This document shows positions 51,700 through 63,979 of a stretch of 64,000 nucleotides of DNA, in pieces. The notes under the pieces were generated by a model that saw only the letters and a list, made by a program, of their open reading frames with translations, had not been told where the DNA came from and ran no database searches. The position numbers and the translations under genes were made by a program. How positions within the stretch are numbered: the first letter of the stretch is position 1; each line of letters starts with the position of its first letter. The stretch comes from Lithodes maja (taxonomy: Eukaryota; Arthropoda; Malacostraca; Decapoda; Lithodidae): positions 1 to 64,000 of the forward strand of contig JBAKBP010010373.1 in the NCBI GenBank assembly GCA_037953745.1. The letters are read 5' to 3'.

Positions 51700-53200
51700 G
51701 CTGCTCGTCGGTGCAGCTTTTTCTTTAGCAATATAAGGGGACTTCACTCTAACATCAATTCTGTACACCAATTTCTTCAAGCAGAATCCCCTACTCTCCT
51801 TTTTTTGACAGAGACTCAAGTAACATCCACATCTGACACGTCTAGATTTAATTTTCCAGGTTATCAACTGCTCCAAAATTTCAGACCTAAAGGAGGTGTA
51901 TGTTGCTTCGCAAAATCTGAAATTGCCCTGGAGGAGGTTACTAGTTTCAATTGTCCCTATTTTGATTATTCTATATACAAATTAATTTTTGCTGGTAAAT
52001 TTAAATACATATGTTGCATCTACCGTTCCCCAAATACTCCTCCAGAGCAAAGTCTTTTTGATTCTCTGTCCTCACAACTCGGTGTTCTCAACTTAAATGC
52101 TTCTTCTGAAATCACTGTGTTGGGTGATTTTAATGTCCATAATGTTGAATGGCTCACTCATTCAGCCAGGACTGATGATGCTGGTCTTGAATGTGAGCTA
52201 TTTGCAGACTCATTTAATCTCACTCAACTAGTCAACCAACCCACCCGTGTACCAGATAATCCTAATCATAATTCCCACCTACTGGACTTATATTTAACAA
52301 CCAATTCAGAAAATTATGATGTTACAGTGAGGTCCCCGCTTGGATCTTCTGATCACTGTCTGATACAGGCCACCTGTCTATCACCTACCACACCTTCCCA
52401 CTCTGAACCTGTTTTGGTGACTAAATGGCATAACGATAGGGCAGACTGGGAGGGTCTTCAGGGTTTCTTTATTGATATTCCCTGGACCTCTTTCTTTTCT
52501 AATGATGCACACTCCACCTTGAGCCACATACAAGATTTTGTAAAAATTGGAATGGAAACTTTTATTCCTCATCAAAAGTACAGTAAAAGATCTAATTCAC
52601 CTAAATGGTTTGACCATAATTGTGCTAGAGTAACTGAACAAAAAGCAATAGCCTACAATGCATACACAAGATCAAAAACTCATGAAGCCTTTAATTACTT
52701 TAGAAACATCAGAAATCATGCCAAAACTGTATTAAACCTAACTAAATCAAACTTTCTCCACAAGCAGGCAAATAAACTTCTAAATAATCCAAATTATAAC
52801 AAAATATTTTGGTCTACTCTTAACTCATTTAAATCCAACTTCACTACTGCTTCATCCATTCCACCATTAAAATCTCCGACTGGCAATCTTGTAAGTGACC
52901 CACGAGGTAAAGCTAACCTTCTTGCGGATATTTTCTCTACCAACTCAACCTTAGATGAAATAAATCAAGATGTCCCTGTACTTAATTTTAATTCGCCTGA
53001 AATTCCCTCACTGAAGATCCACACCAGACATGTCAAAACTATTTTGCAGAATCTCTCAGTAGATAAGGCTCCTGGTCCAGATGAAATTCCTCCAATAGTA
53101 CTTAGGAATTGCTCCTTGGTGCTCGCTCCTGTATTGGCAAAATTTTTCTGTCTGTGTACTCATACCTCATGCTTCCCAGTACCCTGGAAAGAAGCAACAT
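51700..53200 (+). pseudogene. LINE F2 ORF2, endonuclease and RT start
   Basis: The frame (open from 51568) has SNIRGLHSNINSVHQFL, LFLTETQV (catalytic Glu), ICCIYRSPN, VLGDFNVHNVEWL and GSSDHCLI, a full APE-type endonuclease. A basic linker follows (KWFDHNCARVTEQKA). RT block 1 begins DKAPGPDEIPPIVLRN. A one-base shift near 53195-53210 moves the reading to the next frame. The upstream codons from 51568 may be 5' UTR. Confidence 0.88.
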
Positions 53201-54563
53201 CCATCCAGTTCCTAAAAAAGGTGCCTCTTCAGATCCATCAAACTACAGACCAATAGCTATAACTTCCACTCTTGGTAAAGTCTTTGAAATTATATTAAAT
53301 AATCACATAATTAAGCATCTTGAGAATAATAAATTAATCAGTGATAGGCAATATGGTTTTAGACGATGTCGATCAACTGCAGACATGCTTTGCCTTCTTA
53401 CGCATCAAATCAACCAAGCTACAGACCAACATGGTGAAACACATACAATAGCACTGGATATATCAAAGGCATTTGATAGAGTCTGGCATCAATCCTTATT
53501 GTCGAAGATGTCACACTACGGCCTTGCATCATTAGTTCCACTAATTTCTTCTTATCTTCATAACAGAAAAATATGTGTAATGGTAGATGGCCTTTATTCT
53601 CAATTTCACTCAATAAATGCTGGTGTTCCCCAGGGATCAGTTTTGGCCCCAATTCTATTCCTCATTCATATCAATGATCTCATATCTACCACTCATAATC
53701 CAATACATTCCTACGCAGATGACTCAACACTCCACAGTTCCTTCACATTTACCAATTCTTTCACCCAACCCGATCTTATAAATTCAAAAATAAACACTGC
53801 AATTTCTCTGAACCAGGACCTTTCTAGAATTAATGGATGGGGACAAAAGAATCTAGTTTCCTTTAATGCACAGAAAACCAAATACATTCAATTTTCTAAC
53901 CGACAGAATCTCACTGACTCCCATATATTTTTTAATGATGTAAATATTCCCACTTCCCCTAGTATTGACATTCTCGGTGTAACATTAACTACTAACTTGA
54001 GCTGGACACATTATGTTAGAAGCATTGCTAAGAATGCCTCTAAAAAACTGGGACTTCTGTACAGAGTTCGAGAATTCTTCACTGACGAGCCGTTGGCCGT
54101 GATATATAAAAGTCATGTGCGTTCTCAGATGGATTACTGTTCACCTCTGTGGGGTGGAAGTGGAGTGGTTGCATTGAGGCAGTTGGACAAAATTCAAAAT
54201 AAAGATATTAGATTAATCAATAACCCTGCAATCACACAGGACCTTCCTACATTATCCATACGAAGAAACGTTGCATCCCTTGCATTATTCTACAGATATT
54301 TTCACAGCAATTGTTCCGAGGAACTTGCTTCAATTGTGCCGCCTCTCCACATCTTTCCGCGTAGAACTAGGGCAGCTGAGAGCGCCCATGAATTTACACT
54401 TTCTCCTCCACAATGCAGAACTTCTGCTTATCAGAATTCATTTATCCCCAGAGCTACTACTCTTTGGAATTCACTTCCCTCGAATTGCTTTCCACAAACT
54501 TACAATCTGCAAATGTTTAAATCCAGTTGTTACAAACATTTTATGAATGGAGGATGCCTTTAG
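53200..54563 (+). pseudogene. LINE F2 ORF2, reverse transcriptase
   Basis: Continues after the shift: NIHPVPKKGASSDPSNYRPI, RQYGFRRCRSTAD, ALDISKAFDRVWH (first Asp), NAGVPQGSVLAPILFL and SYADDSTLHS (catalytic pair). The C-terminus has SQMDYCSPLWGG, LRQLDKIQNKDIRLI and TTLWNSLPSNCFP, ending at a natural stop. It is intact except for the shift, so the insertion is fairly young. Confidence 0.88.
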
Positions 54564-54633
54564 GCACATGGACCTTTTTGTTTTACCTGTGTTTTTCCTT
54601 CCTCCGTTCATTGTCTCTTTAAAAAAAAAAAAA

Positions 54634-54790
54634 TACTAAAAAATCTTGGTTTACACACGCTTGTTCCACTGCTGTTCGCAACAAGGAGGTAGCATTCAAA
54701 CGGCACCGTCGCCTTCAAACTCAAGAATCTCACACTTCCTATATGTTTCTGCCCGGAATCAAGCCAAATATGTTCAATTTTGTTATGTAG
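54634..54790 (+). pseudogene. LINE F1: linker fragment downstream of F2
   Basis: KSWFTHACSTAVRNKEVAFK and RRLQTQESHTSY are the next part of the F1 linker after 51293. The frame then breaks near 54750, and a different LINE on the minus strand begins at about 54790. Confidence 0.7.
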
Positions 54791-55620
54791 TTGTGTTCCC
54801 TTTAACAACATCATACTCTCCATAACGTATTAGTTGGAATGTTTCTTCTTTAAACTGTATGTTGTTTTCAATAGTCCACTGGAACATCCCATTTATGTCT
54901 GCCTGCAGCCTGGCTGTGTCTTCCTGTGTGTTTATTATCATACTTAGTACTGTGTCATCAGCAAAGGATGACACTGTACTGTGTCTTGTGTTTTCACTTA
55001 TATCATTAGTCATAATGAGGAAGAGAAATGGCGCTAGTACTGTTCCTTGGGTAACTGAGCTGACATCCGGAGGCTCAAATATGTTTTGATTGATTGCTAC
55101 CGATTGCCTCAGGTTAACCAGGACATTGTGTATTTCCCTTCCGATTTTACCTGTTATCCCTTTTGCTTTAAGTTTGTGGGCGATTATATCATGGTAAACA
55201 AATTCAAAAGCGCTGTAAATTACATTTACGTTTTTCGTTTATTCTAAGGAATAGATAATGTTGTCATAGTGTTCTAATAGCTGTAAGAGACACGATCTGC
55301 TCACACTAAAACCTTGTTGTGCGGATCATTTGCTTGCTTCCATAAATGTCTAGATTTTGCATCGTAGGACTCGCTCAAAAATGTTAATGATATGGGAGGT
55401 TAGAGCTAACAGGCGATAATTTTTGGGTAGTGCTTTGCTTTCACCTTTATTTAGAGGGTCAATTATTGTGTTTTTTCAGTCTGCCTGGCATTTATCCAGC
55501 GTCTAGACTTCTCCACAAAACAGCTAGGGGGTTTGAAAGGTTTTCCTTACATTTCTTAACTAAGATCGAACTCCCTGAATCTGGGCCTGGTGCCGAGTGA
55601 GTTGGCATGCTATTAACAGC
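54791..55620 (-). pseudogene. Degenerate LINE reverse transcriptase
   Basis: Minus-strand reading shows THSAPGPDSGSS (RT start), QGFSVSRSCLLQLLEH, VTQGTVLAPFLFLIM, NDISENTRHSTVSSFADDTVLS and IENNIQFKEE, all in RT order, with several stops and shifts. The C-terminal part is missing. It is unrelated by detail to the other LINEs here. Confidence 0.75.
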
Positions 55621-55657
55621 TTCTATGTTTGTGTATAATATTATATGTAACTGTAAC

Positions 55658-55679
55658 TCTCTCTCTCTCTCTCTCTCTT
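55658..55679 (+). repeat. Short (CT)n microsatellite
   Basis: About 10 CT units. Confidence 0.9.
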
Positions 55680-56062
55680 CTGCTCTCCGCCCCAACCTAC
55701 CACTATATATATCTACACTGTTTCCCTTTACCTTCCATGTTTATTTCTGTCATCACACTCAATATTCATTATCACCTTTCCCATTTCCACCTATATCTTA
55801 CTTCAATGCAATTCTTGTTATCCTCAACTGGTCATTTTTCTTCAGTTCCCCTTCTTTGTTATCCTATCCACTGGTCATCACCTTTCTGTGTCCTCCACAT
55901 TCTCCATTTCACCATATCACATTTGCCATACACAACTTTCCTCGCCCTTCCATATATCAACACTTCTCTCACAACACAACACAACAGCTCTCCCTCTCTC
56001 ACCTTCAGGTCTCCGCCCTCACCCACCACTGCCTCACACAGAGTTAGTTACACACTTTTCTT

Positions 56063-56440
56063 GTGGGTACACTCACGCGTACTAAAAGTTGCTCAGGGGT
56101 GGGTCCTTCCTTCCCCTACTCCACCATGGACAGGTGGAAGGGGGGAGTCGGGTTCAAGTCTACCCCCACCTTCCACCACCAAACTATCCCCAACTCCCCC
56201 ACCCTCCTTCTCTAGCTGGCAGTTAGTGATTAGCGACGATTGTTCTCATGTATTGCACAATAATGTTAAACCATCTTTGCACATGCTTAAAATGGCCAAC
56301 ATTTAACATTTATTAGGAATGTATTTATACAATATACTGTATAATTGTATTCTCAAAATGAGTTTCTATACGTGACGTGGGTTACATGAATCTTGGCTGT
56401 AGTGTTCTTGTCTCTCTCTCTCTCGCTCGCTCTCTCTCAT
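56063..56440 (+). repeat. Long inverted repeat, left arm
   Basis: Matches the reverse complement of 57450-57838 along almost its full length, including CACTCACGCGTACTAAA, GCTCAGGGGTGGGTCCTTCC, TAACTGCCAGCTAGAG (in reverse) and a terminal CT/GA run. A spacer of about 1.0 kb separates the arms. Whether this is a foldback element or two opposed copies of one repeat is unclear. Confidence 0.85.
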
Positions 56441-57065
56441 TGCACTACTTTCTACGACCAAGACTTAATGTGATTTGAAAATATTAATGCCGTAATTAAA
56501 TCCAATCTCATACAGTATTCAGGATATTATGTTCACCATTATTGCAGTACACTTCAACGTGCCCTCTACGATCTACTCCTAGATTCTCAAATTACTTACT
56601 AAGTCGGACTTTTATATCATAAAAGGAAAGGAGTAAAGGCAAAGATTGGCTGGAATAGTGTTGCGACTGTTACTGATTGTTTTGTATATAATTGCAATCA
56701 GTTTATCCCATATATTCAGTCCCAAACGGTCTGCATTTAATTATATGTGGCCTATGCACGTTTTTTTCAATCAATTAAATGTAGAACTCGATACAACTTC
56801 ACTATCAAGAGTCGGTGTTAACTTTTAGTAAAATTTGAGTATCGAGCCCTTGAGTAGCAATGCTCGCCTTCTCACTTCCCCTTTCTCTGTCTCTATCTGT
56901 GATCCCAGCCTCTCACCTCTACAAACCCCAAATCGTGAATAGGTTTAATAGACAGTTTTACCATCAACTCTCCTCTATGTGTGTGGAATACAGGCATCAT
57001 TCATCACACACACTATTGAAGGGAAATATACCACATTCAAACCCCTTAAATCTTGGTTGTAAAAA

Positions 57066-57440
57066 GTGTGTGCTATGAGAGAGTTACAAGGAATAGTTAG
57101 TATCTCACGGACCTTACGGTCCATTTCGGGGAAATATTCGAAGTGGAAGGATAGACATTGTTCAGTGCACTACACTCCTTACAGAGTGTGCAAAATACTA
57201 TCTACTGTCTTCTCGAACTGCTCTACTGAGGAAATGTTTACAACTTCTGAGGAAAGTATGTTCCAGTTGGAAGAGATCTGAAATGGGAAACAGTTTCCAC
57301 AAATACGAGTGCTGAACCTTTTCAATTCTAACTGCCAGCCATGGTTGCGTATTGTATTCATATTGAGGCAAAAAATTTTGCTATGATCCACATTGTAAAA
57401 CCCATTACACTTTAAAAACTTGAATAAACTGACCTCGTAG
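57066..57440 (-). mobile_element. CR1-like LINE 3' end relic in the spacer
   Basis: Minus-strand reading gives DHSKIFCLNMNTIRNHGW and ELKRFSTRICGNCFPF, as in the copy at 60660-60850 on the plus strand, then the 3' UTR with TGGACCGTAAGGTCCGTGAG (about 57103-57122). It stops at about 57076. Confidence 0.75.
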
Positions 57441-57449
57441 TCTGCATGG

Positions 57450-57838
57450 TATGAGAGAGAGAGAGAGAGAGCGAGAGAGATAATTATGCAGAAGACCACT
57501 ACAGCCGAGATTCTTGTAACCCACGTTGTGTAGGCTATAGACTCATTTTGAGAGTACAATTATACAGTATATTATATTAATACATTCCTAATAAAATTTA
57601 AATGTTGGCCAATGTAAGCGTGTGCAATGATGGTTTAACAATATTTTGCAATAAATGAGAACAATCGTCGCTAATCACTAACTGCCAGCTAGAGAAGGAG
57701 GAGGGGGAGTTGGGGATAGTTTGGGGGTGGAAGGTGGGGGTAGACTTGGACCCGACTCCCCCCTTCCACCTGCCCAGGGTGGGGTAGGGGAAGGAAGGAC
57801 CCACCCCTGAGCAACATTTAGTACGCGTGAGTGTACAT
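57450..57838 (-). repeat. Long inverted repeat, right arm
   Basis: Partner of 56063-56440. A GA run lies at its inner end. Confidence 0.85.
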
Positions 57839-57859
57839 TTCCACGGCACAAAAGTTTGG

Positions 57860-59640
57860 CCTTTTTTTTCCAAATTGGTAGTTACTGAAGCAATAGTGCC
57901 TTTGGAAGGGTCAGGAAAAGTGTAAATTGTCGGCCTGAAGTTGATTAAAAAAGTAAGTTTTGGAGCTGAAGGTAGGTCAGTAAGTTTATTCAAAGGAACA
58001 CATATACCAAAACCAAACGACAAAGTTACTATTCCTGGCCATGATTATTGTAGCATATCTAACTAGCCGTTTGGAGATATACAAATTATAACACAGCAAC
58101 AAGACTCCCCTTCCGAGTAACCTCTTTGTATTGTATACATTATGACCAATCTAGAAATCCGACCCATCATAACTCGTAAAGTTGATACTTCTACACTTTC
58201 TGGATAATCAAACATTTAATTGGTTTGAATATTTACAGCGCCTTGGTTCCAGACCTCCCTCAATTACAAGGGGTCTGGGGTCACAATTAGTAGGCTCAGC
58301 ATTAGGAACCGACTTTTGTTGATGCTAGCAAGGCTAAATGTGATTCAACATGGAACAACTGACGTTGAATCTATAGGAAATTGAGTCAATGAAGAATGGA
58401 AATATACGGCTTATTCTAAATAGTCAACATTTAAATGTCAACAGAACTAAAACCAATGTTACACAAACACTTTCATGCACTTGTATAATACCCAGTTTTC
58501 TCTCACAATATTTCGGGTCTTTATTTACGTTGGTACCGAGAACTAGACTGGAATTAGAATAGGTTTCGTGGCTTAATATAAGTATAATTTTGTAGCTAAC
58601 ACCAACATAACAAGGTCCCATGTTCACTAACCATAGTCACACTATTATTCTCATTACATCACATAGAGATACATTAACGGGTCGTGGTAAACATTAGCTC
58701 TGCCCATTATCCATATTTATCCAGTCATTATTACAAACTGTACATAAAATAGGCAGTGTTGGTTTACCGGAAATATATTAGAGATCAAGTTTGGATGGTG
58801 TTAATGCTAAAATGAAACGAATATGTCTGAAAGATTAACTTAGTTCATGAATATATACTTCATTATAACTGTCTAGATAACTCTTATGGAAATTATAATG
58901 CCTCATCCACAGAAAGTGATCCGTACTTTAGTATAATAAATACAATTGACTTTGGGTATTTAGTACTGTATATTATTACCACCGTCATAGGCGCGTAAAT
59001 GGTAGGAGTTGTTGTTGGTGGTGTGTCTGTTGTTCTTGGGGAATATCAATAATGATTGTAAATTAGTTGTTTTAAGTAACTAATTTGTGTTGACATATTT
59101 AACAATACAATCAGCTGGACAATTGCATATCCACCCCATGAATGACTGAAATTTATACAAATACTATAAGTGACCCACACACACACACACACACATAGGA
59201 CCATAGCACTACATGGTACACACAAACAACATTGTAAGGTGTACCTGTCCTGACAAACACAGCCAGTATTTGTAACTGTGCATTAATACTAACACAACAC
59301 GTTAAGGAGTTATACAGATAAATACACAACACATACAAACAATATCTACATGTAATATGGCATGTATACTACAGGTTTGTAACTGTCATTTTATAACTAT
59401 AGTTTTTTCCTGTCTGAAATTACGTACTCGTAATCAATTTCGACAGTCCACGTAGTTAATAGACGTTTATCAATAATTATTATGATGATTCTGCTCATTT
59501 GAATATGACATGTATAAACATATACTGTCTATTAGTAAATGTCTTATACATAGGTATAGAATGAACATGAAAATCACATAATTCTACAAATTCTCTGGAT
59601 TATTGAAATTGGTCGCCAAAAAATCCATTGTGTGAGAAAA
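57860..59640. other. AT-rich spacer with a short (CA)n run
   Basis: No gene is recognised. A (CA)n run of about 9 units is at 59176-59195. Confidence 0.4.
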
Positions 59641-59649
59641 CTCTTACAC

Positions 59650-59860
59650 ACAATTGACCTGTTCTACTTGGATCAAACTTCCATCAAAAATTTTACATAT
59701 TTCTTCTGTAGTGCAGTTAAAGAAGATAAACCCTAAGTGTTTTACACATTCTACAATGAGTGTAGTGCACTACGTAATCCCTCTCATTCCACTTAGAGTA
59801 TCTCCCCATAATGGACCGCGGTCTTTGAGATGCTAACCATTCCTTGTAGCACACGCACAC
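59650..59860 (+). mobile_element. CR1-like LINE 3' end relic
   Basis: The stretch has ACACATTCTACAATGAGTG, CCCTCTCATTCCACTTAGAG and TGGACCGCGGTCTTTGAGATG, matching 4480-4560 and 60840-60945. The upstream part retains a few codons of the ORF2 C-terminus. Confidence 0.7.
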
Positions 59861-59883
59861 ATACACACACACTCTCTCTTTCT

Positions 59884-61040
59884 ACAGTCCCTGAAGACTG
59901 GAAACTGGCCAATATGACCCCAATCTTTATCAACAAGGGATGGAGTGTCCCAAGAATTATCGGCTAATTACCTTGACTTCTATCATAGTCAAATATTGTA
60001 AAGGGATACTAGTAGACAGGATAGTTGATTACCTACAAATCCACAATTTAATTACAGATTGCCAACATGGATGCAGGTGACACTGATCATGTCTTACTAA
60101 TTTTCTGGAATTTGTCCATGAAATGCTGAGTGAGTATGACCAAAGTAGACCCATAGACATGTTTTACTTAGATTATAAAAATACTTCTGACAAAGTGCCT
60201 CATTGCAGGCTAATGTCAAAGGTGAGTGTACTAGGTATCAATACAGAGATCACAAATTGGATAGAAAGTTGGCTAATAGGTATACAATAGTGAGTGGTAA
60301 ACAATGGTGTTTCTTCTGAGTCACTTCTGGAGTTCCACAGGGATTTGTCCTTGGCCCACTTCTGTTTATCATGTAATTATGTCAATGACATTGATATTGG
60401 TCTGTTGATTGTGATATCCAAGTTTGCAGATTTTACAGCACTTATATATGGCATCTCCTGGAGTATGCTGTTCAATTCTGGTATCCAGCAGATATAGAAT
60501 ACCTGGAAAGAGTACAAGCTAGGGCTACAAAGCTTACTGCATTGATTATACAACTGAGCTATGATGACCGGTCGAGAGCTCTTGATTTTTTTTCTGTTGG
60601 AGACACACAGACTATAATGTCAGCTCATTGAAGTTTTTAAAATACTTCGTGGGTTTGACAATGTGGATTATAGCAAAATGTTTAGCCTCAATATAAATAC
60701 AACACATAATCATGGCTGGACATTTGAATTGAAAAGGTTCAACACTAGTATTTGTGAACATTTGTTTTCCCATACAAGATCTGTTCTACCTGGAACAAGT
60801 TTCCCAAATTTCTTCAGTAGAGCAGATAGTATGGTTCACACTCTGTAATGGTGTAGTACACTAAACAGTATCTCTCCTTCCACTTAGAGTATCTCCTTGG
60901 ATTGGACCTCAAGGTCTCTGAGACACTAATGATTCCTTGTAACTTCTTGTAACTATTCAACAGTGTTAAGGGCAGACCCCCTTGTAGGGACCGCAAGATT
61001 AGTGTGGTCAAATTATCTGTGTAACTCTGTGTAACTCACT
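59884..61040 (+). pseudogene. CR1-like LINE RT relic with 3' UTR
   Basis: Plus-strand reading with many stops and shifts: VPEDWKLANMTPIF, then a garbled palm, NDIDIGLLIVISKFADFTAL (FADD changed to FADF), LEYAVQFWYPADIEYLERVQ, and HNHGWTFELKRFNTSIC near the C-terminus. The 3' UTR has TGGACCTCAAGGTCTCTGAG (60904-60923) and ends in CTGTGTAACT repeats (61015-61038). The changed FADD and the stops show it is inactive. Confidence 0.8.
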
Positions 61041-61050
61041 TTTCACTCAC

Positions 61051-61832
61051 TCGCTCACTCACTTACTCTCTCTCTGATATCTTCAAGGATAACTCAGTTG
61101 TTACGCCTTTTTGCCCATTACTCGCTCCCTTATTTCTTACCAGCTTCCTTTTTGTGTATATATGTTTTATATTCCTATATTTTCTAGTGCATTTCATTAC
61201 TTTATTTTTATGATTGATTTTATCTTAATTACTTAATATTCTGTGTATGTTTTCTTTCTTTGCCGTTCCCCTACTTGTATTGCTTGTCTTACATGTTCAA
61301 GATATGTCATATATATTCACGTTTCGTTTATCTACTATTTTTGCTATTTAGTTTCGTCCCAGAACTCGCTTTACTTCACGTCCCTCTGTATTGTTTTTGT
61401 TCTTCCTCTGGTTTTTGTCTATTATTGATTCCTTCTTTCCTTCTTCTTACCACTTCGTATTATTGTAACCTACTTTCTATTACCAGTAGCGTTTCATCCT
61501 TTGCCTTTTAGTGGGGTGCCCAGCATTGGCAAATTTGTATTTGCATGTCAAATTGATGCAAAAGTTTAGTTTTTGGTATAATTTTGAATGTTTGGGTATG
61601 AATAACAATTTTGGTCCGAGTGGACAATGATCATCCCCCAAGTTGGGGGGGAGGGGGGCTCGACCCGCCACGAGCGAAATGTGAAAAGTTCAAACTGTTC
61701 TAACTTTTAATTGAATTATCCGATCTGAACATATTTGATATCAGCAGCTAGTGTTTCACAATCACAACTTGTGTTTGCATGAAGTACTAGTGTGTTTAAG
61801 TGTTGTTCATAATCATAACAATTTATTATATC
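61051..61832. other. Spacer, no recognised gene
   Basis: AT-rich, with a G-rich run at 61640-61665. No domain is recognised. Confidence 0.4.
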
Positions 61833-61842
61833 ACATAATTAT

Positions 61843-63979
61843 TGAAAGACGACTAGGTGGGTTCGACCTGGAAGTTATGGAGGAAGTGGAGGAGATGAGC
61901 AAGGTGTTTAAGGATGAGATCTGTGCAGCATGTGAGGAGGTGTGTGGAGTGAGGAGAAGAGGGAGGGGAGTGAAAGGTACAGCATGGTGGACAGAAGAGG
62001 TAAGAATAGCTGTGGAAGAAAAGAAGAAAGCATATAGAGAGTGGTTGGGTAGTAGAGGGAATGAAGATTCCGAGAGACAGAAACGAGCGAGGTACGTGGA
62101 GAGTAAGAGGGTGGTGAAGAGAGTAGTGAAGGAAAGTAAGAGAAGAGTAGATGAGGAATTTGGAAGGAATCTGAGAGTAAAATGGAGGGAGAGTAAGAAA
62201 CTGTTCTGGAAAGAAGTCAAGAAAGTTAGGGAAGGTAGCAAGGGAAACAGTAAGGGTGTGAACGATAAGAATGGGAGAATGCTAGCAGAGAAGCAAGAGA
62301 GAGTCGAAAGATGGAGGGAGTACTTCAGTGAGTTGCTAAATGAAAGGAATGAAGAGCCAGCAAACATAGCTGGATATGGTATGGGAGGGAGAAGAAGAGA
62401 AGTAGTGGAGGAGGAGGTGGGGATCAGGAGGTCAGAAGTGTGGGAAGCCATGCAAAGAGTGAAGTTGGGGAAAGCACCAGGAACAGATGGAGTGTGTGGG
62501 GAAATGTTGAGGTATGGTGGTGAGATAGTGATAGAATGGGTATGGAAAATGTGCAAACTAGCATGGGAGAAGGGGAGTGCACCCGATGACTGGAAGACTG
62601 GCATAATAGTCCCCCTATATAAGGGCAAAGGGGAAAGAGGAGTGTGTGGTAACCACCGAGGAATATGTCTTCTAAGCGTAGTAGGGAAGGTATACAGTAG
62701 GGTAGTGATTGAGAGAGTGAGAGTGAGAACGGAGAAATGGATAGGCGACGAGCAGGGAGGCTTTAGGAAGGGAAGAGGATGTGTAGATCAGATTTTTACC
62801 CTGAATTGTGTTGTGGAGAAGTATCTGGAGAAGAAACAAAAGGTGTATGTTGCCTTTATGGACTTGGAGAAGGCCTATGACAGAGTGGATAGAGAAGGTT
62901 TGTGGAAAGTACTTAGAATATACGGAGTAGAGGGCAATTTGTTGAAAGCAGTGAAGAGCATGTATGAGGGTGCAAAGGCGGCAGTACATGTGGAGAGTGA
63001 GCAGAGCGAGTTCTTTGACCTGAATGTTGGTTTGAAACAGGGGTGTGTGATGTCCCCGTGGTTGTTTACTGTATATATGGATGGAGTTATGAAAGAAATA
63101 CTATCAAGAGCAGTGGATGTTGGTGTATCGCTGAAAAGGGAGGGAATTGAGTGGAAGCTACCTATACTGCTGTTTGCGGATGATACAGTTCTGATGAGTG
63201 ATAATGAATGGGAGTTGCAGGGTCTGGTAAATGAGTTTGGAACAGTGTGCGAAAAACGGAATTTGAAGGTAAATACGGGGAAGAGCAAGGTTATGGTCTT
63301 CGAAAGGGGTGAAGTCACAGAGTGTGAGGTGAAGCTGAACGGTCAGGCTATGGAGATCGTCAACTCTTTTAAGTATCTGGGCAGTGTGTTGAGTAAAGAT
63401 GGGACTATGGATGAAGAGGTGCGGGAGAGGGTACAACAGGGGAAGAGGGTTGTAGGAACGCTAAAAGCAGTAACAAGAAATAGGGTGGTCAGTATGGAAG
63501 TGAAGAAGTCCTTGCATGACAGTGTGGTAATCCCGACACTGACTTACGGAAGCGAAGCATGGACGTTGGTTGAGAGACTCAGACCAAGAGTGAGAGCAGT
63601 GGAAATGAATTACTTAAGGAGTGCGTGCGGAATTACATGGAGGGATAGACAGACTAATGAGGAAGTAAGAAGGAGGTGTGGTGTGGAGGTAGATGTGCTG
63701 GAAAGTGTGAAAAGGAACAACTTGAGATGGTTCGGCCATATGGAACGTATGGAAAGCGAGAGAATGACTAAGAGGGTGTACGAGAGCGAGGTGGAGGGAC
63801 AGAGGGGGAGAGGTAGACCGAATATGAGGTGGAAGGATGGAGTGAGGAACTACATGAACGAAGGCGGTGCTGGTTGGGGGGAGGGGCGTCGACTGACTGG
63901 GGACAGAGGTGCATGGGGGCGGTTCGTTCGTGGCCACCCCTTCGGGGATCACGGCGTCAGGCAATAGATAGATAGATAG
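61843..63979 (+). mobile_element. RTE-like LINE, copy 4 (longest)
   Basis: 2.1 kb, 5'-truncated within the linker upstream of RT. It ends in the CCCC-TTC-GGGG hairpin (63939-63949) and a GATA tail (63964-63979). The 10-bp target duplication ACATAATTAT is at 61833-61842 and 63980-63989. It shares near-identical 3' sequence with copies 1 and 3 and with the stub at 48223. Confidence 0.93.
61844..63967 (+). pseudogene. RTE-like reverse transcriptase, endonuclease lost
   Basis: The frame is open from the truncation to a stop at 63965-63967. The linker is Arg/Lys/Glu-rich and includes KLFWKEVKKVREG. RT has GKAPGTDGVCGEML, IVPLYKGKGE, GGFRKGRGCVDQ, FMDLEKAYDRVDRE (first Asp), KQGCVMSPWLFTVYMD and LFADDTVLMS. 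The tail has YGSEAWTL, LRWFGHMERM and GRGRPNMRWKDGV. There is no internal stop. The closest copy in the window, at 6146-8750, is another subfamily. The methionines before 61844 belong to flanking DNA. Confidence 0.92.

Larger units (their letters stand above)
51294..54633 (+). mobile_element. LINE F2 inserted into LINE F1
   Basis: A nearly complete non-LTR element: ~0.3 kb 5' region, an ORF2 with endonuclease and RT (one frameshift), and a 3' UTR ending in a poly-A run (54619-54631). The halves of F1 on either side align with one protein. No target duplication was seen clearly. The RT has YADDSTLHSS, typical of a CR1/Jockey-group lineage, and differs from the CR1-like LINE at 23.9-28.5 kb. 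Confidence 0.85.

Noticed and set aside
61751..61843. Upstream extension of the long RT frame at 61844-63967
   Set aside because: These codons precede the target-site duplication and belong to flanking DNA.
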